Of a DNA stretch of 64,000 nt, positions 52,930-62,727 are shown in pieces. A program made the translations under genes and the position numbers. The notes beneath the pieces are model-generated. The model saw only the letters and a list, made by a program, of their open reading frames with translations. It made no database searches and was not told the origin of the DNA. Position 1 is the first letter of the stretch; each line of letters starts with the position of its first letter. Source of the DNA: Dyadobacter sp. CY312 (GTDB lineage Bacteria; Bacteroidota; Bacteroidia; Cytophagales; Spirosomataceae); assembly GCF_021390535.1 (NCBI RefSeq), contig NZ_JAJUXG010000011.1, forward strand, positions 124,001 to 188,000, in the 5' to 3' direction.

Positions 52930-54309
52930 ATGAAAAATAACAACAATACTTCTCCAAATGAGGCGCACGCCGACTCCCGCCGCGAATTCATCAGGAAAAC
53001 AATTGCAGGTTCGGCACTTTTAACTTTTGGCGGAATTCTTCCAGGATTTAGTCCGAAAAGTTATGCTAAGATCATCGGCGCCAATGAAAAAGTACGTGTT
53101 GGCATTATGGGCGTAAACAGCCGTGGGCTGGCTCTGGCTAGCAATTATGCCTTACAGCCCAATTGTGAAGTAATTTCCATTTCGGATGTAGATTCCCGCG
53201 CTGCCGAAAAATGTATCAGTACGGTTGAAGCCATCCAAAAATCAAAGCCAGCCAACATTCCTGATTTTAGAAAATCATTGGAAAGCAAAGACATGGATGC
53301 ACTCGTTATTGCTGCTCCGGATCACTGGCATGCCCCGGCAGCCATTCTTGCATCCAAAGCCGGCAAACATGTTTATCTCGAAAAACCATGCAGCCATAAT
53401 CCGAATGAAGGAGAACTTTTGATTGCAGCCGCTAAAAAGTATAAAAATGTGATCCAAATGGGCAACCAGCGCCGTTCCTGGCCGAATGTAGCTGCTGCGA
53501 TCAAAGAAGTGCACAGCGGAGCTATTGGCAGGCCCTATTTTGCGAAAGGCTGGTATACCAACAACCGGGCGTCTATAGGCGTTGGCAAAGAGACAGCAGT
53601 TCCATCCTGGCTCGACTACGATTTATGGCAGGGACCAGCTCCCAGAACCGCTTTTAAAGATAATCTGATCCATTACAACTGGCATTGGTTATGGAACTGG
53701 GGAACAGGCGAAGCACTCAACAACGGCACTCACATGGTGGACCTCATGCGCTGGGGGCTTGGTGTGGAGTATCCTACAAATGTTACATCTTCCGGAGGAA
53801 GATTCAGATACAAGGACGACTGGGAAGCACCAGATACCCAGGTAATCAACTGGAACTTCGACAACAACACCGGAATGACATGGGAAGGCAGAAGCTGCAA
53901 CGGGCGTACTATTGAAGGCAGCAGTGTCGGAGTCGTTTTTTACGGAGAAAAGGGTGCAATTCAGATTGATAGTGGAAACGAGTACAAGATTTTTGACCTG
54001 GACAATAAGCTCGTTAAGGAAGTTAAAAATGATCTTGTAATTGATCCACGTAATAAAATGAACCCTTCGCAGGCTCTGGATGCAATCCACATTCAGAATT
54101 TCTTTGACGGTATCAAAAAGGGAACAGCGCTAAATGCTGAAATTGTGGGCGGCCACCAAAGTACCTTACTTTGTCAGCTTGGTAACATCGCCGTTCGTAC
54201 AGGTGGAACGCTGGAAATTGATCCCAAAAACGGGCATATCAAAAATAATAAAGCTGCTGCAAAACTCTGGAAAAGGGAATATCAAAAAGGTTGGGAGCCT
54301 ACGGTTTAG
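52930..54309 (+). CDS. Gfo/Idh/MocA oxidoreductase with Tat signal
   Basis: A 459-residue oxidoreductase with a Tat-like signal (SRREFIRKTIAGSALLTFGG). The NAD fold starts at EKVRVGIMGVNSRGLALASN; the catalytic-lysine motif is VYLEKPCSHNP, and HYNWHWLWNWGTGEALNNGT and ALDAIHIQNFFDGIKKG are typical of the larger Bacteroidota/Planctomycetota type. It resembles GH109-like or 3-keto-forming glycoside oxidoreductases, which act by redox at C3, although the exact activity is open. It follows the first Gfo/Idh gene by 27 bases. Confidence 0.9.
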   Translation: MKNNNNTSPNEAHADSRREFIRKTIAGSALLTFGGILPGFSPKSYAKIIGANEKVRVGIMGVNSRGLALASNYALQPNCEVISISDVDSRAAEKCISTVEAIQKSKPANIPDFRKSLESKDMDALVIAAPDHWHAPAAILASKAGKHVYLEKPCSHNPNEGELLIAAAKKYKNVIQMGNQRRSWPNVAAAIKEVHSGAIGRPYFAKGWYTNNRASIGVGKETAVPSWLDYDLWQGPAPRTAFKDNLIHYNWHWLWNWGTGEALNNGTHMVDLMRWGLGVEYPTNVTSSGGRFRYKDDWEAPDTQVINWNFDNNTGMTWEGRSCNGRTIEGSSVGVVFYGEKGAIQIDSGNEYKIFDLDNKLVKEVKNDLVIDPRNKMNPSQALDAIHIQNFFDGIKKGTALNAEIVGGHQSTLLCQLGNIAVRTGGTLEIDPKNGHIKNNKAAAKLWKREYQKGWEPTV

Positions 54310-54386
54310 AGCTTGGAGCATGGATTCCGCTTCATTCTTAGGCCATTCCAACTACTAAATGATATTTCTTACTTAAAACTTTTACG

Positions 54387-55709
54387 ATGAAAACAGCAAC
54401 AGCTGCTATAAAAGTTGAAAGCCTGACCAAATCTCAGACTTTATTATCGATCTTTCTGATCGGCGTAATGTTTTTTATTTTTGGTTTTGTTTCCTGGGTC
54501 AATGCCATATTGATCCCGTATTTTAAGATCGCCTGCGAGCTGACAAGCTTTCAGGCTTATCTGGTCGCATTTGCTTTTTACATAGCTTATTTCGTAATGT
54601 CCGTGCCTTCTTCCTATCTGCTTCGTGCGGTTGGTTTCAAAAAAGGCATGATGTTAGGTTTTTGGGCAATGGCGCTGGGCGCTTTCATTTTTGTACCGGC
54701 CGCGCTGAGCCGTACCTATGAGATTTTCCTCCTGGGTTTGTTTACCATTGGTATAGGATTAGCCATTTTGCAAACCGCCGCCAATCCTTACATTACCATT
54801 TTGGGTCCAAAGGAACGGGCGGCTCAGCGCATCAGTATTATGGGAATTTGTAACAAGGCAGCCGGAATCCTATCTCCTATTGTTTTCGCCGCAGTCATTC
54901 TCCGCCCTACTGATACGGATTTGTTTGCACAACTAAGCACCATGTCGGATGCAGAGAGAAGCCTGGCGCTGGATGAACTGGTGAGAAGGGTAATCAATCC
55001 GTATATTGGGCTGGGTATTTTTTTGTTTGTGCTGGGAATTTTAGTTTACCGCTCCCCCCTACCCGAAATCGATACCGAACATGAAGATGAAAATCTGGCA
55101 ACAGTGAATGCAGGCAAGTCCAGTATTTTTCAGTTTCCGCACCTGATACTGGGGGCACTGGCCATTTTCCTTCACGTTGGAACGCAGGTTATCGCCATTG
55201 ATACGATCATCGGCTATGCCGGTTCCATGAACATCAGTTTACTGGAAGCAAAGGTTTTCCCATCATATACGTTATTCTGTACCATTTGCGGTTATCTGAT
55301 CGGAATTACAGTAATCCCCAAATTTATCAGTCAGGTTAACGCACTTAGAATTTGTACAATTCTTGGTGCCATATTCACCCTGCTAATCATTTTTGCAAAA
55401 GGTGATTTTTCCTTTCTGGGGCATCAGACAGACATTTCAATCTGGTTTGTGGTATTACTTGGTCTGGCCAATTCACTCGTATGGGCTGGAATATGGCCGC
55501 TAGCCCTGGACGATCTCGGACGTTTTACAAAACTTGGCGCTTCCATTATGATCATGGGGCTATGCGGAAACGCGATCATGCCACTTTTCTATGGACACTT
55601 TGCTGATGAATACGATCTCCGCCAGGCGTACTGGGTTTTGTTTCCCTGTTATCTTTACCTGGTTTTCTATGCGGTAAAAGGCCATAAAATACGAAAATGG
55701 GGATTTTAA
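54387..55709 (+). CDS. Sugar MFS transporter (FucP/NagP-like)
   Basis: A 440-residue 12-helix permease of the FucP/GluP branch of the MFS. Early helices contain FIFGFVSWVNAILIPYFKIA and AYLVAFAFYIAYFVMSVPSS, and LQTAANPYITILGPKERAAQ is the branch's hallmark. It imports a sugar by proton symport. Because it is 43 bases before nagA, with nagB next, the likely cargo is N-acetylglucosamine or a related amino sugar (NagP role, inferred). No kinase gene for GlcNAc is visible in the window. Confidence 0.92.
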   Translation: MKTATAAIKVESLTKSQTLLSIFLIGVMFFIFGFVSWVNAILIPYFKIACELTSFQAYLVAFAFYIAYFVMSVPSSYLLRAVGFKKGMMLGFWAMALGAFIFVPAALSRTYEIFLLGLFTIGIGLAILQTAANPYITILGPKERAAQRISIMGICNKAAGILSPIVFAAVILRPTDTDLFAQLSTMSDAERSLALDELVRRVINPYIGLGIFLFVLGILVYRSPLPEIDTEHEDENLATVNAGKSSIFQFPHLILGALAIFLHVGTQVIAIDTIIGYAGSMNISLLEAKVFPSYTLFCTICGYLIGITVIPKFISQVNALRICTILGAIFTLLIIFAKGDFSFLGHQTDISIWFVVLLGLANSLVWAGIWPLALDDLGRFTKLGASIMIMGLCGNAIMPLFYGHFADEYDLRQAYWVLFPCYLYLVFYAVKGHKIRKWGF

Positions 55710-55752
55710 CAAGTGAAACTTTGAACGAAAATGCAGCTAAAAGTCAGCTCCT

Positions 55753-56943
55753 ATGAAGCTTAAAATTACGAACGGCACCATCATCACCCCATATCGGTAC
55801 ATTCCCGATGGAACCGTTTTGGTTGATAATGGAAAAATTATTGCCGTACAGCAAGGAGATATGGACTTTCCGGATTCCGAAGTTGTCGATGCGAAAGGCA
55901 ATTACATATCACCAGGTTTCATCGACCTGCACATTCATGGAGGCGGTGGATATGACTTTATGGATGGTACCGAAGAAGCTTTCCTGAAAATTGCTGAAAC
56001 ACATGCTCGCTATGGCACTACGGCTATGGTACCTACCACGCTCACCAGCGAAAAAGAGGATCTCCTGAAAACGCTCGATATTTACAAAACGGCCCATCAG
56101 AATAACCTCAACGGTGCACAGTTTTTAGGAATGCATCTGGAAGGGCCCTACTTTGCACTTAGCCAGCGTGGCGCACAGGATCCACGTTACATCCGCAATC
56201 CTGACCCGGCAGAATATGAAGAAATATTGGCTTACTCTGATTCAATAGCGCGGTGGAGTGCGGCGCCTGAGCTGCCAGGTGCTATCAAATTTGGGCAACG
56301 GCTTCGGCAAAAAGGGATAATCGCTGCCGTGGCCCATACCGATGCCATTTATGAAGAAGTTCTCGAAGCTTATGAAAATGGTTACACACTGGCCACGCAC
56401 CTGTATTCGGCCATGTCGGGAGTTACTCGCCGCAATGCATTTCGTTTTGCAGGTACGATTGAAAGTGCATTTCTGCTGGATATGGATGTCGAAATTATTG
56501 CTGATGGGGTGCATCTCCCGGCCCCGCTGCTGAAACTGATCTACAAAATCAAAGGTGCTGACAAAACTGCATTGATCACCGACGCCATGCGCGCCGCCGG
56601 AATGCCCGAAGGAGAAAGTGTGCTGGGTCCGCTTCATACAGGCTTGAAAGTGATTGTAGAAGACGGCGTAGCCAAATTACCCGATCGCAGCTCATTTGCA
56701 GGAAGCGTTTCCACCGCCGACCGGCTTGTAAGAACCATGATTCAAATGGCAGATGTTTCGCTTCTTGATGCCATAAGAATGATTTCAGCTACACCTGCCA
56801 GGATCATGAATGTGGAAAACAAAAAAGGCAGCATCGTCATAGGAAAAGACGCCGACATTGTCATTTTTGACCAGAATATTGATGTAAAAAAAACCATTGT
56901 GGGTGGACGTATTATTTACGCCGCTCCTGAAAACCAACGTTAA
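55753..56943 (+). CDS. nagA: N-acetylglucosamine-6-phosphate deacetylase
   Basis: A 396-residue amidohydrolase that removes acetate from GlcNAc-6-phosphate to give GlcN-6-phosphate. Motifs: ISPGFIDLHIHGGGGYDFMD (first histidines), GMHLEGPYFALSQRGAQDPR (the metal Glu), AHTDAIYEEVL and ATHLYSAMSGV (His ligands), TDAMRAAGMPEGESVLG (catalytic Asp). The length is standard. It lies between the MFS transporter and nagB on the same strand (47 bases to nagB), supporting the reading as amino-sugar catabolism. Confidence 0.95.
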   Translation: MKLKITNGTIITPYRYIPDGTVLVDNGKIIAVQQGDMDFPDSEVVDAKGNYISPGFIDLHIHGGGGYDFMDGTEEAFLKIAETHARYGTTAMVPTTLTSEKEDLLKTLDIYKTAHQNNLNGAQFLGMHLEGPYFALSQRGAQDPRYIRNPDPAEYEEILAYSDSIARWSAAPELPGAIKFGQRLRQKGIIAAVAHTDAIYEEVLEAYENGYTLATHLYSAMSGVTRRNAFRFAGTIESAFLLDMDVEIIADGVHLPAPLLKLIYKIKGADKTALITDAMRAAGMPEGESVLGPLHTGLKVIVEDGVAKLPDRSSFAGSVSTADRLVRTMIQMADVSLLDAIRMISATPARIMNVENKKGSIVIGKDADIVIFDQNIDVKKTIVGGRIIYAAPENQR

Positions 56944-56990
56944 TCCATTTGTAGAATCCGTCCTGGAACTACACACTTAAATATACAGAT

Positions 56991-57767
56991 ATGAAAGTCG
57001 ATAATTTATTCATACGCACGTTTGATACAAGGCAGGAGTTGGGTGAAACAGCCGCCAAAATGATGGCTGATAAAGTCCGTGAATTGCTTGACGTTCAGCA
57101 ACAGGTAAATATTATTTTTGCTTCCGCACCTTCACAAAATGAGTTTTTAGCAACATTGGCAGCTGAGGAAGATATTGCATGGGAAAGGATCAATGCTTTT
57201 CACATGGACGAATATGTTGGTCTTTCTGCTGAGGCGTCTCAGAATTTTGGCAATTTCCTCAAAGTCAAATTATTCGACAGCGTGAACCCCGGTTCTATTT
57301 TCTATATAAACGGTAACGCTACCGACATTGATCAGGAATGTGAACGCTATCAGGATTTGTTGGAAAAATTTCCTGCTGATATCGTTTGTCTGGGTATTGG
57401 AGAAAATGGGCATATTGCTTTTAATGATCCGCATGTGGCCGATTTTAACGACCCTGTTTTAGCCAAGAAAGTTGAGCTGGATCTGGCAAGCCGTAATCAG
57501 CAGGTAAACGATAAATGTTTTGAAACACTGAACGATGTACCCACAGATGCAATCACCCTCACGATCACCGCTTTAATGAAAGCGCGTTTTGCTTATTGCA
57601 TGGTTCCGGGTACAACAAAAGCGGAAGCAGTACTCAATACGGTTATGCAAAGCATCAGTGAAGAATTTCCTTCAACCATTCTGCGAAATCATCCCAATGC
57701 AGTTTTGTTTATTGACAAGGACAGTTCAGGGAAACTGGGGAAAGTTGCGTCTTATAATAGGGTATGA
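56991..57767 (+). CDS. nagB: Glucosamine-6-phosphate deaminase
   Basis: A 258-residue isomerase-deaminase that turns GlcN-6-phosphate into fructose-6-phosphate and ammonia. Motifs: NIIFASAPSQNEFLATLAAE, INAFHMDEYVGLSAEASQNF with the conserved Asp-Glu, and VCLGIGENGHIAFNDP, the sugar-phosphate loop with the catalytic His. It follows nagA and gives the locus a complete route from GlcNAc-6-phosphate to glycolysis. The overlapping frame at 57589 is a shadow. Confidence 0.93.
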   Translation: MKVDNLFIRTFDTRQELGETAAKMMADKVRELLDVQQQVNIIFASAPSQNEFLATLAAEEDIAWERINAFHMDEYVGLSAEASQNFGNFLKVKLFDSVNPGSIFYINGNATDIDQECERYQDLLEKFPADIVCLGIGENGHIAFNDPHVADFNDPVLAKKVELDLASRNQQVNDKCFETLNDVPTDAITLTITALMKARFAYCMVPGTTKAEAVLNTVMQSISEEFPSTILRNHPNAVLFIDKDSSGKLGKVASYNRV

Positions 57768-57905
57768 TGGATACAGGCTCGTTTTGAAAGAAGTTGATAA
57801 TCCATTTGAAGTCAAACAATCTCAATCTTCTCAAAAAAATATAGAGTAAAATTGTAACCGCAGCCAGTTATTAACGTTTAGCCGCTGAATTTTAATCAAA
57901 ATCAA

Positions 57906-59288
57906 ATGAAGGGAAAACTGTTTATGATCGCCGTAACAGGCATATTAGCATTGAACCAGGGATGTAGTCAAAAGAAGGAAGAGTCTCAGGAATCTAAAAA
58001 ACCTTTGAGCCTTATTGTTGTGGAACCCGGGCATTTTCATGCTGCATTGGTACAAAAGTCCATGTATGCAGATGTTGATTCCGTGGTGCACGTTTACGCT
58101 TCCGAAGGTCCGGACGTGAAGGCATATCTTGACAAAATCGACAAGTACAACACCCGTGCCGAAGAACCGACCAGCTGGAAAGAGGAAGTATACACAGGTG
58201 CTGATTTCCTGGATAAAATGTTATCTGAGAAAAAAGGTAACGTCGTTGTTTTAGCGGGGAATAATCAAAAGAAGACAGATTTTATCAAGAAATCGGTGGA
58301 CGCAGGTTTGAATGTACTGGCCGACAAACCGATGGCTATTGACGCTGCCGGATTTGATAAATTACAGGAAGCATTCACCAGTGCTGAGAAAAACAAGGTG
58401 CTGCTGTACGATATCATGACGGAACGTTACGAGATCACCAACACATTGCAACGCGAGCTGGCAGCACTTCCGGATATTTTCGGAGAACTGCAAAAAGGAA
58501 CACCAACGGATCCGTCTGTTGTAAAAGAAAGTGTACATCACTTTTTCAAATACATTTCAGGAGAAGCACTGGTTCGTCCGTCGTGGTTTTTTGACGTGAA
58601 TCAGCAAGGTGAAGGAATGGTGGATGTAACCACGCACCTTGTTGACCTGGTTCAGTGGAGCTGCTTTCCAAATGTCATTTTGGATTATAAAAACGACATA
58701 AACCTGCTTTCTACCAAACGTACTGCTACCAAAATCACTCCCTCGCAGTTTAAGCTGGTGACTAAAAGTGATACTTATCCTGACTTCCTGAAAAAGGATG
58801 TGACAGACAGTACACTGAACGTATATTCCAACGGAGAATTGAATTATACACTTAAAGGTGTGCACGCGAAGGTTTCCGTGATCTGGAATTTTCAGGCTCC
58901 CGAAGGAACCGGAGACACGCATTATTCGATCATGAAAGGCTCTAAAGCGAACCTGATTGTGCGCCAGGGGAAAGATCAGAAATACAAACCGGTACTGTAC
59001 ATTGAAACAAAAGAAAAGGGCAAAGTTTATGAAGACGCGGTAGCAGCAAGCTTTAAATCAGTTCAGGACAAATTCCCGGGCATTGAATTGAAGAAAAACA
59101 AAGCTGGCTGGGAAATCAGTATTCCTGCAAAATACGATAATGGCCACGAAGCGCATTTCGCACAAGTTGCCAACAAGTATATGGAATATCTGAAAGCCGG
59201 AAAACTGCCTGAATGGGAAGTACCAAACATGATCGCCAAATATTACACAACAACGCAGGCGTTGAAACAGGCGAAGGAGAAGAAATGA
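57906..59288 (+). CDS. Gfo/Idh/MocA oxidoreductase, exported, lipoprotein-like
   Basis: A 460-residue oxidoreductase of a distinct Gfo/Idh subgroup. A hydrophobic signal ends at a Cys (ALNQGC, imperfect lipobox), so it may be lipid-anchored outside the inner membrane. The Rossmann part includes KGNVVVLAGNNQKKTDFIKK, and NVLADKPMAIDAAG holds the family Lys-Pro. The large C-terminal domain carries HLVDLVQWSCFPN and VSVIWNFQAPEGTGDTHYSI. It is the last gene of the locus, 138 bases after nagB, and has a terminator. Substrate unknown. Confidence 0.85.
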   Translation: MKGKLFMIAVTGILALNQGCSQKKEESQESKKPLSLIVVEPGHFHAALVQKSMYADVDSVVHVYASEGPDVKAYLDKIDKYNTRAEEPTSWKEEVYTGADFLDKMLSEKKGNVVVLAGNNQKKTDFIKKSVDAGLNVLADKPMAIDAAGFDKLQEAFTSAEKNKVLLYDIMTERYEITNTLQRELAALPDIFGELQKGTPTDPSVVKESVHHFFKYISGEALVRPSWFFDVNQQGEGMVDVTTHLVDLVQWSCFPNVILDYKNDINLLSTKRTATKITPSQFKLVTKSDTYPDFLKKDVTDSTLNVYSNGELNYTLKGVHAKVSVIWNFQAPEGTGDTHYSIMKGSKANLIVRQGKDQKYKPVLYIETKEKGKVYEDAVAASFKSVQDKFPGIELKKNKAGWEISIPAKYDNGHEAHFAQVANKYMEYLKAGKLPEWEVPNMIAKYYTTTQALKQAKEKK

Positions 59289-59305
59289 TGGTTGAATCAA
59301 AACCA

Positions 59306-59346
59306 AAAATGGGTGCCTGCGACAAACGCGGACACCCATTTTTTTA
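59306..59346. terminator. Terminator at the end of the Nag/Gfo locus
   Basis: Stem 59306-59315 / 59333-59342 with a T run; the interior has a tgcg/cgcg mini-stem. A-rich left flank makes it usable by the convergent LolA-like gene. Confidence 0.85.
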
Positions 59347-59365
59347 TAATCTTTAAAAAATTCTT

Positions 59366-60016
59366 TTATCTCAAATCGACAACCTCCACGCCTGGATATT
59401 GTTTGGCATTGAAGGTAAAAAAGGTATCTGCCACATTAACATCCGGCTGAAACTGGTCCAGTTTGTAAGTTACCTTGTCTCCACTTTTCTGGAAAATCTT
59501 CCAGTTATTAATAGATTTATCGGCTTTATTCACCTGAATTTGCACCTTACTTACCTGGCTATTTTTGTTGGTGGGAGTCAATTCCACCACTTCCACAACC
59601 TGGCTTCCTACTTTTTCCTCTTTCAGAAAAGCGTACTTAAATCCTTTTTTATAAGCTGAATAAATCTTGGTCGGATCCAGGTCGCCTGTTGCCGTAGGAT
59701 CGAAATCCTGCAAATTCACTTCGTTGGTTTCTTTAATGTACGTCGCCATGAGTTTACCATCGTTGTATATTTCCTGTCCAGCCATTTTAAGACGAAACTT
59801 GGTACCCTTCACAGTCACATCACCTTTCAGCGCCTTGCCACCTTCCGGCGCATAGGTAAACAACGCCTTGAAAGACTTGATCTTCTGATATTTGGCACTC
59901 ATCGCATCCAGAATCGCAGTCGATTTTTTATCTCCTTGTGCTGCCGCATCATTGGACGCTACGATATTCAAAACTGAAAAGACCAGAAGAAATATCGAAA
60001 TTTTTATTTTTTTCAT
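59366..60016 (-). CDS. LolA-like outer-membrane lipoprotein carrier
   Basis: A protein of about 216 residues, starting at 60016 (MKKIKISIFLLVFSVLNIVA), with a signal peptide cleaved near AAAQG. The mature part is a LolA-type half barrel: STAILDAMSAKYQKIKSFKA, FTYAPEGGKALKGDVTVKGT, RLKMAGQEIYNDGKLMATYI and DTFFTFNAKQYPGVEVVDLR. It would carry lipoproteins across the periplasm to the outer membrane. It sits 135 bases after the ftsK gene on the same strand, an arrangement common in Bacteroidota. Confidence 0.88.
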   Translation of the reverse strand: MKKIKISIFLLVFSVLNIVASNDAAAQGDKKSTAILDAMSAKYQKIKSFKALFTYAPEGGKALKGDVTVKGTKFRLKMAGQEIYNDGKLMATYIKETNEVNLQDFDPTATGDLDPTKIYSAYKKGFKYAFLKEEKVGSQVVEVVELTPTNKNSQVSKVQIQVNKADKSINNWKIFQKSGDKVTYKLDQFQPDVNVADTFFTFNAKQYPGVEVVDLR

Positions 60017-60150
60017 AATGAACAATTTGGTTCTTAGCGGGTTATTTAAATAAATGCTTTTAAAATCTGATTACTACAAAATTTAGACCAACCCGAAAAG
60101 GAATGGTTTAATATATACCCTGAACAAACGGAGAGACGTTGTTGGAAAAC

Positions 60151-62679
60151 TTAGTTGATGCCCATGCTACGCAAGTGATCTTCCAGTCCGCCCAAATCCA
60201 TAAACATCACATCTCTGGCTTTACTACCTGTGAACGGTCCTACCACACCAATCGATTCCAATTGGTCCATGATACGGCCGGCACGGTTGTAACCCAGTTT
60301 CATTTTGCGCTGGATCAGAGAAGTACTGCCTTGCTGATGCGTCACGATCAAACGTGCTGCTTCGGGAAGCAAACCGTCAAAATCATCCACATTCACCTCG
60401 CTCTTGCCTTCTGCTCCATCTTCTCCTTCGTATTCAGGAAGTGCGTAAGCTTCGGCGTAACCTCGTTGAGACCCAATGAAATCGCAGACATCTTCAATTT
60501 CCCGGGTGTCGATAAACGGACATTGCAAACGGATCACTTCCGAATTAATTGAAAGTAACATATCTCCCTGGCCTACCAACTGCTCAGCACCACCGGCATC
60601 AAGAATGGTACGGGAATCTATACTGGAAGTAACCCGGAACGACAGACGTGCAGGGAAGTTGGCCTTGATCAAACCCGTAATAACTTTTACGGAAGGACGC
60701 TGCGTGGCAACCACCAGGTGAATACCGACAGCACGGGCAAGCTGGGCCAAACGGGCAATCGGCGTTTCCACTTCCTTACCTGCGGTCATCATCAGGTCGG
60801 CAAGCTCATCAATAACCAGAACAATATACGGCAGGAATCGGTGCCCCTTTTCGGGGCTCAACCGGCGCTGCGCAAACTTGGAGTTGTATTCTTTCAGGTT
60901 TCTAACTGATGCTTCTTTCAGCAAGTCATATCGCGAATCCATTTCAATACATAATGAATTCAGCGTAAAAATTACTTTTTTGGTATCCGTAATAATCGCT
61001 TCACCAGAGTTTGGCAACTTGGCTAGAAAATGCCTTTCCAGCTTATTGAACAGTGTAAGTTCCACTTTCTTCGGATCCACCAATACGAATTTCAGCTCGG
61101 CCGGGTGTTTCTTGTAGATAAGCGAGGCCAGAATCACGTTCAATCCCACAGACTTTCCTTGTCCGGTAGCTCCGGCCATCAGTAAGTGAGGCATTTTGGC
61201 AAGATCTGCAATGTGGATTTCGTTCGAAATCGTTTTTCCCAAAATCACCGGAAGGTCATAAGTAGACTTCTGGAAACGCTCGTTTGCTAATACCGACCTG
61301 ATGAATACGGTCTCGCGGTTCTTGTTCGGCACTTCAATACCGATCGTTCCGCGTCCCGGCATTGGTGCTATAATACGAATTCCAAGTGCAGCTAAACTTA
61401 GTGCGATATCTCCTTCAAGATTTTTGATTTTCGAGATACGCACGCCCGCTTCCGGAATGATCTCATACAGCGTCACCGTTGGCCCAATGGTTGCTTTAAT
61501 CTTGGAGATATTGATTCCATAGCTACCGAGCGTCTCTACAATCCTCTTCTTATTTCCTTCAAGTTCATCATGCGATACTTTTTCGTGCGCATTTTCGATG
61601 ACTTCATTCATCAGTGATACATCCGGAAACTGATATGAAGGCAAATCAAGTGTAGGGTCATACTGTCCGAACTCACGTAAAATGGACGCGTTTACATCTT
61701 CCTCTACAAGCTCTTCCGTTTCGGTCACTACAGTTTCCTCCACTTCCAACGTCAACTCACCAGGAATTACCGGTCTCACAGGTATCGGCACCATTACTGG
61801 CTCCTCTATAATTAATTGCGGTTCCGGTTCGGGCTGTGCCTCCTCCTGTGTCTCTGCCTCAGCTTCCTCCAGTTCTTCCGTTAACTCTGCCTCATCTTCT
61901 TCAACATCGTCATAAGTGTCGTCCACTACCGACACATATTTACTTTCCTCCACTACTTCTTTCACCTCAACCGGCGACGCAACGCCGTCCGTTTCGTTGG
62001 CAGTAGTATCAGTCAAAGGTTCGGGTTTAAAGTTTCTGCTCTGCCAGGTTTCTATTGCATCTCTGAAATCATAGAAATAAACAGCGAAGAGGAATAAGGC
62101 GAAAAGTATCGGTATGATGCTCCCCCATTTAAGCCAGTCGAACAGAATAACGTTGATGGCATAACCCAGGCCTCCTGAAATAAAACTCAGGCTGCTTTCC
62201 TGATTGCTCATCAGAATCACATATCCCATGAGCGTACTACCCCATATCAGGAAGAAAATTACTTCTTTGGTTATCTTACTAAGTACGTACGGTTCTCTTT
62301 TAAAGGCAATTTTCCAACCGCCGAGAATGGAAACGATCGGAATTAAAATGGCACTGATTCCAAACCAGCGGTAAACAAAAATGTGTGATATGGTTGCCCC
62401 AAGCACCCCGAGTACATTGCGCGTTTGTCGCCCTGCATCTCTGATCGACTGCTGACTCAGGCCATCGACGACACTCTGATCCTTTATGCCGGTAAAAATG
62501 TAGGAGATAAAAGATACCTCCATGATAAGACCTAAAACGATGAAAAAGATACCCCACGCAAGCGTACCTTTTGGACTTGAAAAAATACCTTCCCAATCAA
62601 CCGAAAAACGGAGACGTGAACCCGTGGCTTTTTCTTCCTGCTGCCGTTGTGTATTTCCCCGGGGTTTATTAACTGCCAT
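60151..62679 (-). CDS. ftsK: FtsK/SpoIIIE DNA translocase
   Basis: An 842-residue hexameric DNA pump for chromosome dimer resolution at division. The N-terminal part has about four membrane helices (residues 40-200). A Glu-rich linker follows (VEEDEAELTEELEEAEAETQ). The motor has Walker A (AGATGQGKSVGLN) and Walker B (VLVIDELADLMM), and the C-terminal gamma winged helix is SLIQRKMKLGYNRAGRIMDQ, which reads polarity sequences. Length and layout are those of Bacteroidota FtsK. It lies 49 bases after pyrD on the same strand. Confidence 0.96.
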   Translation of the reverse strand: MAVNKPRGNTQRQQEEKATGSRLRFSVDWEGIFSSPKGTLAWGIFFIVLGLIMEVSFISYIFTGIKDQSVVDGLSQQSIRDAGRQTRNVLGVLGATISHIFVYRWFGISAILIPIVSILGGWKIAFKREPYVLSKITKEVIFFLIWGSTLMGYVILMSNQESSLSFISGGLGYAINVILFDWLKWGSIIPILFALFLFAVYFYDFRDAIETWQSRNFKPEPLTDTTANETDGVASPVEVKEVVEESKYVSVVDDTYDDVEEDEAELTEELEEAEAETQEEAQPEPEPQLIIEEPVMVPIPVRPVIPGELTLEVEETVVTETEELVEEDVNASILREFGQYDPTLDLPSYQFPDVSLMNEVIENAHEKVSHDELEGNKKRIVETLGSYGINISKIKATIGPTVTLYEIIPEAGVRISKIKNLEGDIALSLAALGIRIIAPMPGRGTIGIEVPNKNRETVFIRSVLANERFQKSTYDLPVILGKTISNEIHIADLAKMPHLLMAGATGQGKSVGLNVILASLIYKKHPAELKFVLVDPKKVELTLFNKLERHFLAKLPNSGEAIITDTKKVIFTLNSLCIEMDSRYDLLKEASVRNLKEYNSKFAQRRLSPEKGHRFLPYIVLVIDELADLMMTAGKEVETPIARLAQLARAVGIHLVVATQRPSVKVITGLIKANFPARLSFRVTSSIDSRTILDAGGAEQLVGQGDMLLSINSEVIRLQCPFIDTREIEDVCDFIGSQRGYAEAYALPEYEGEDGAEGKSEVNVDDFDGLLPEAARLIVTHQQGSTSLIQRKMKLGYNRAGRIMDQLESIGVVGPFTGSKARDVMFMDLGGLEDHLRSMGIN

Positions 62680-62727
62680 CTAATTATGCTTGGAATGTGT
62701 GAAGTGGATTGGTAAGTTATGGGTCGA

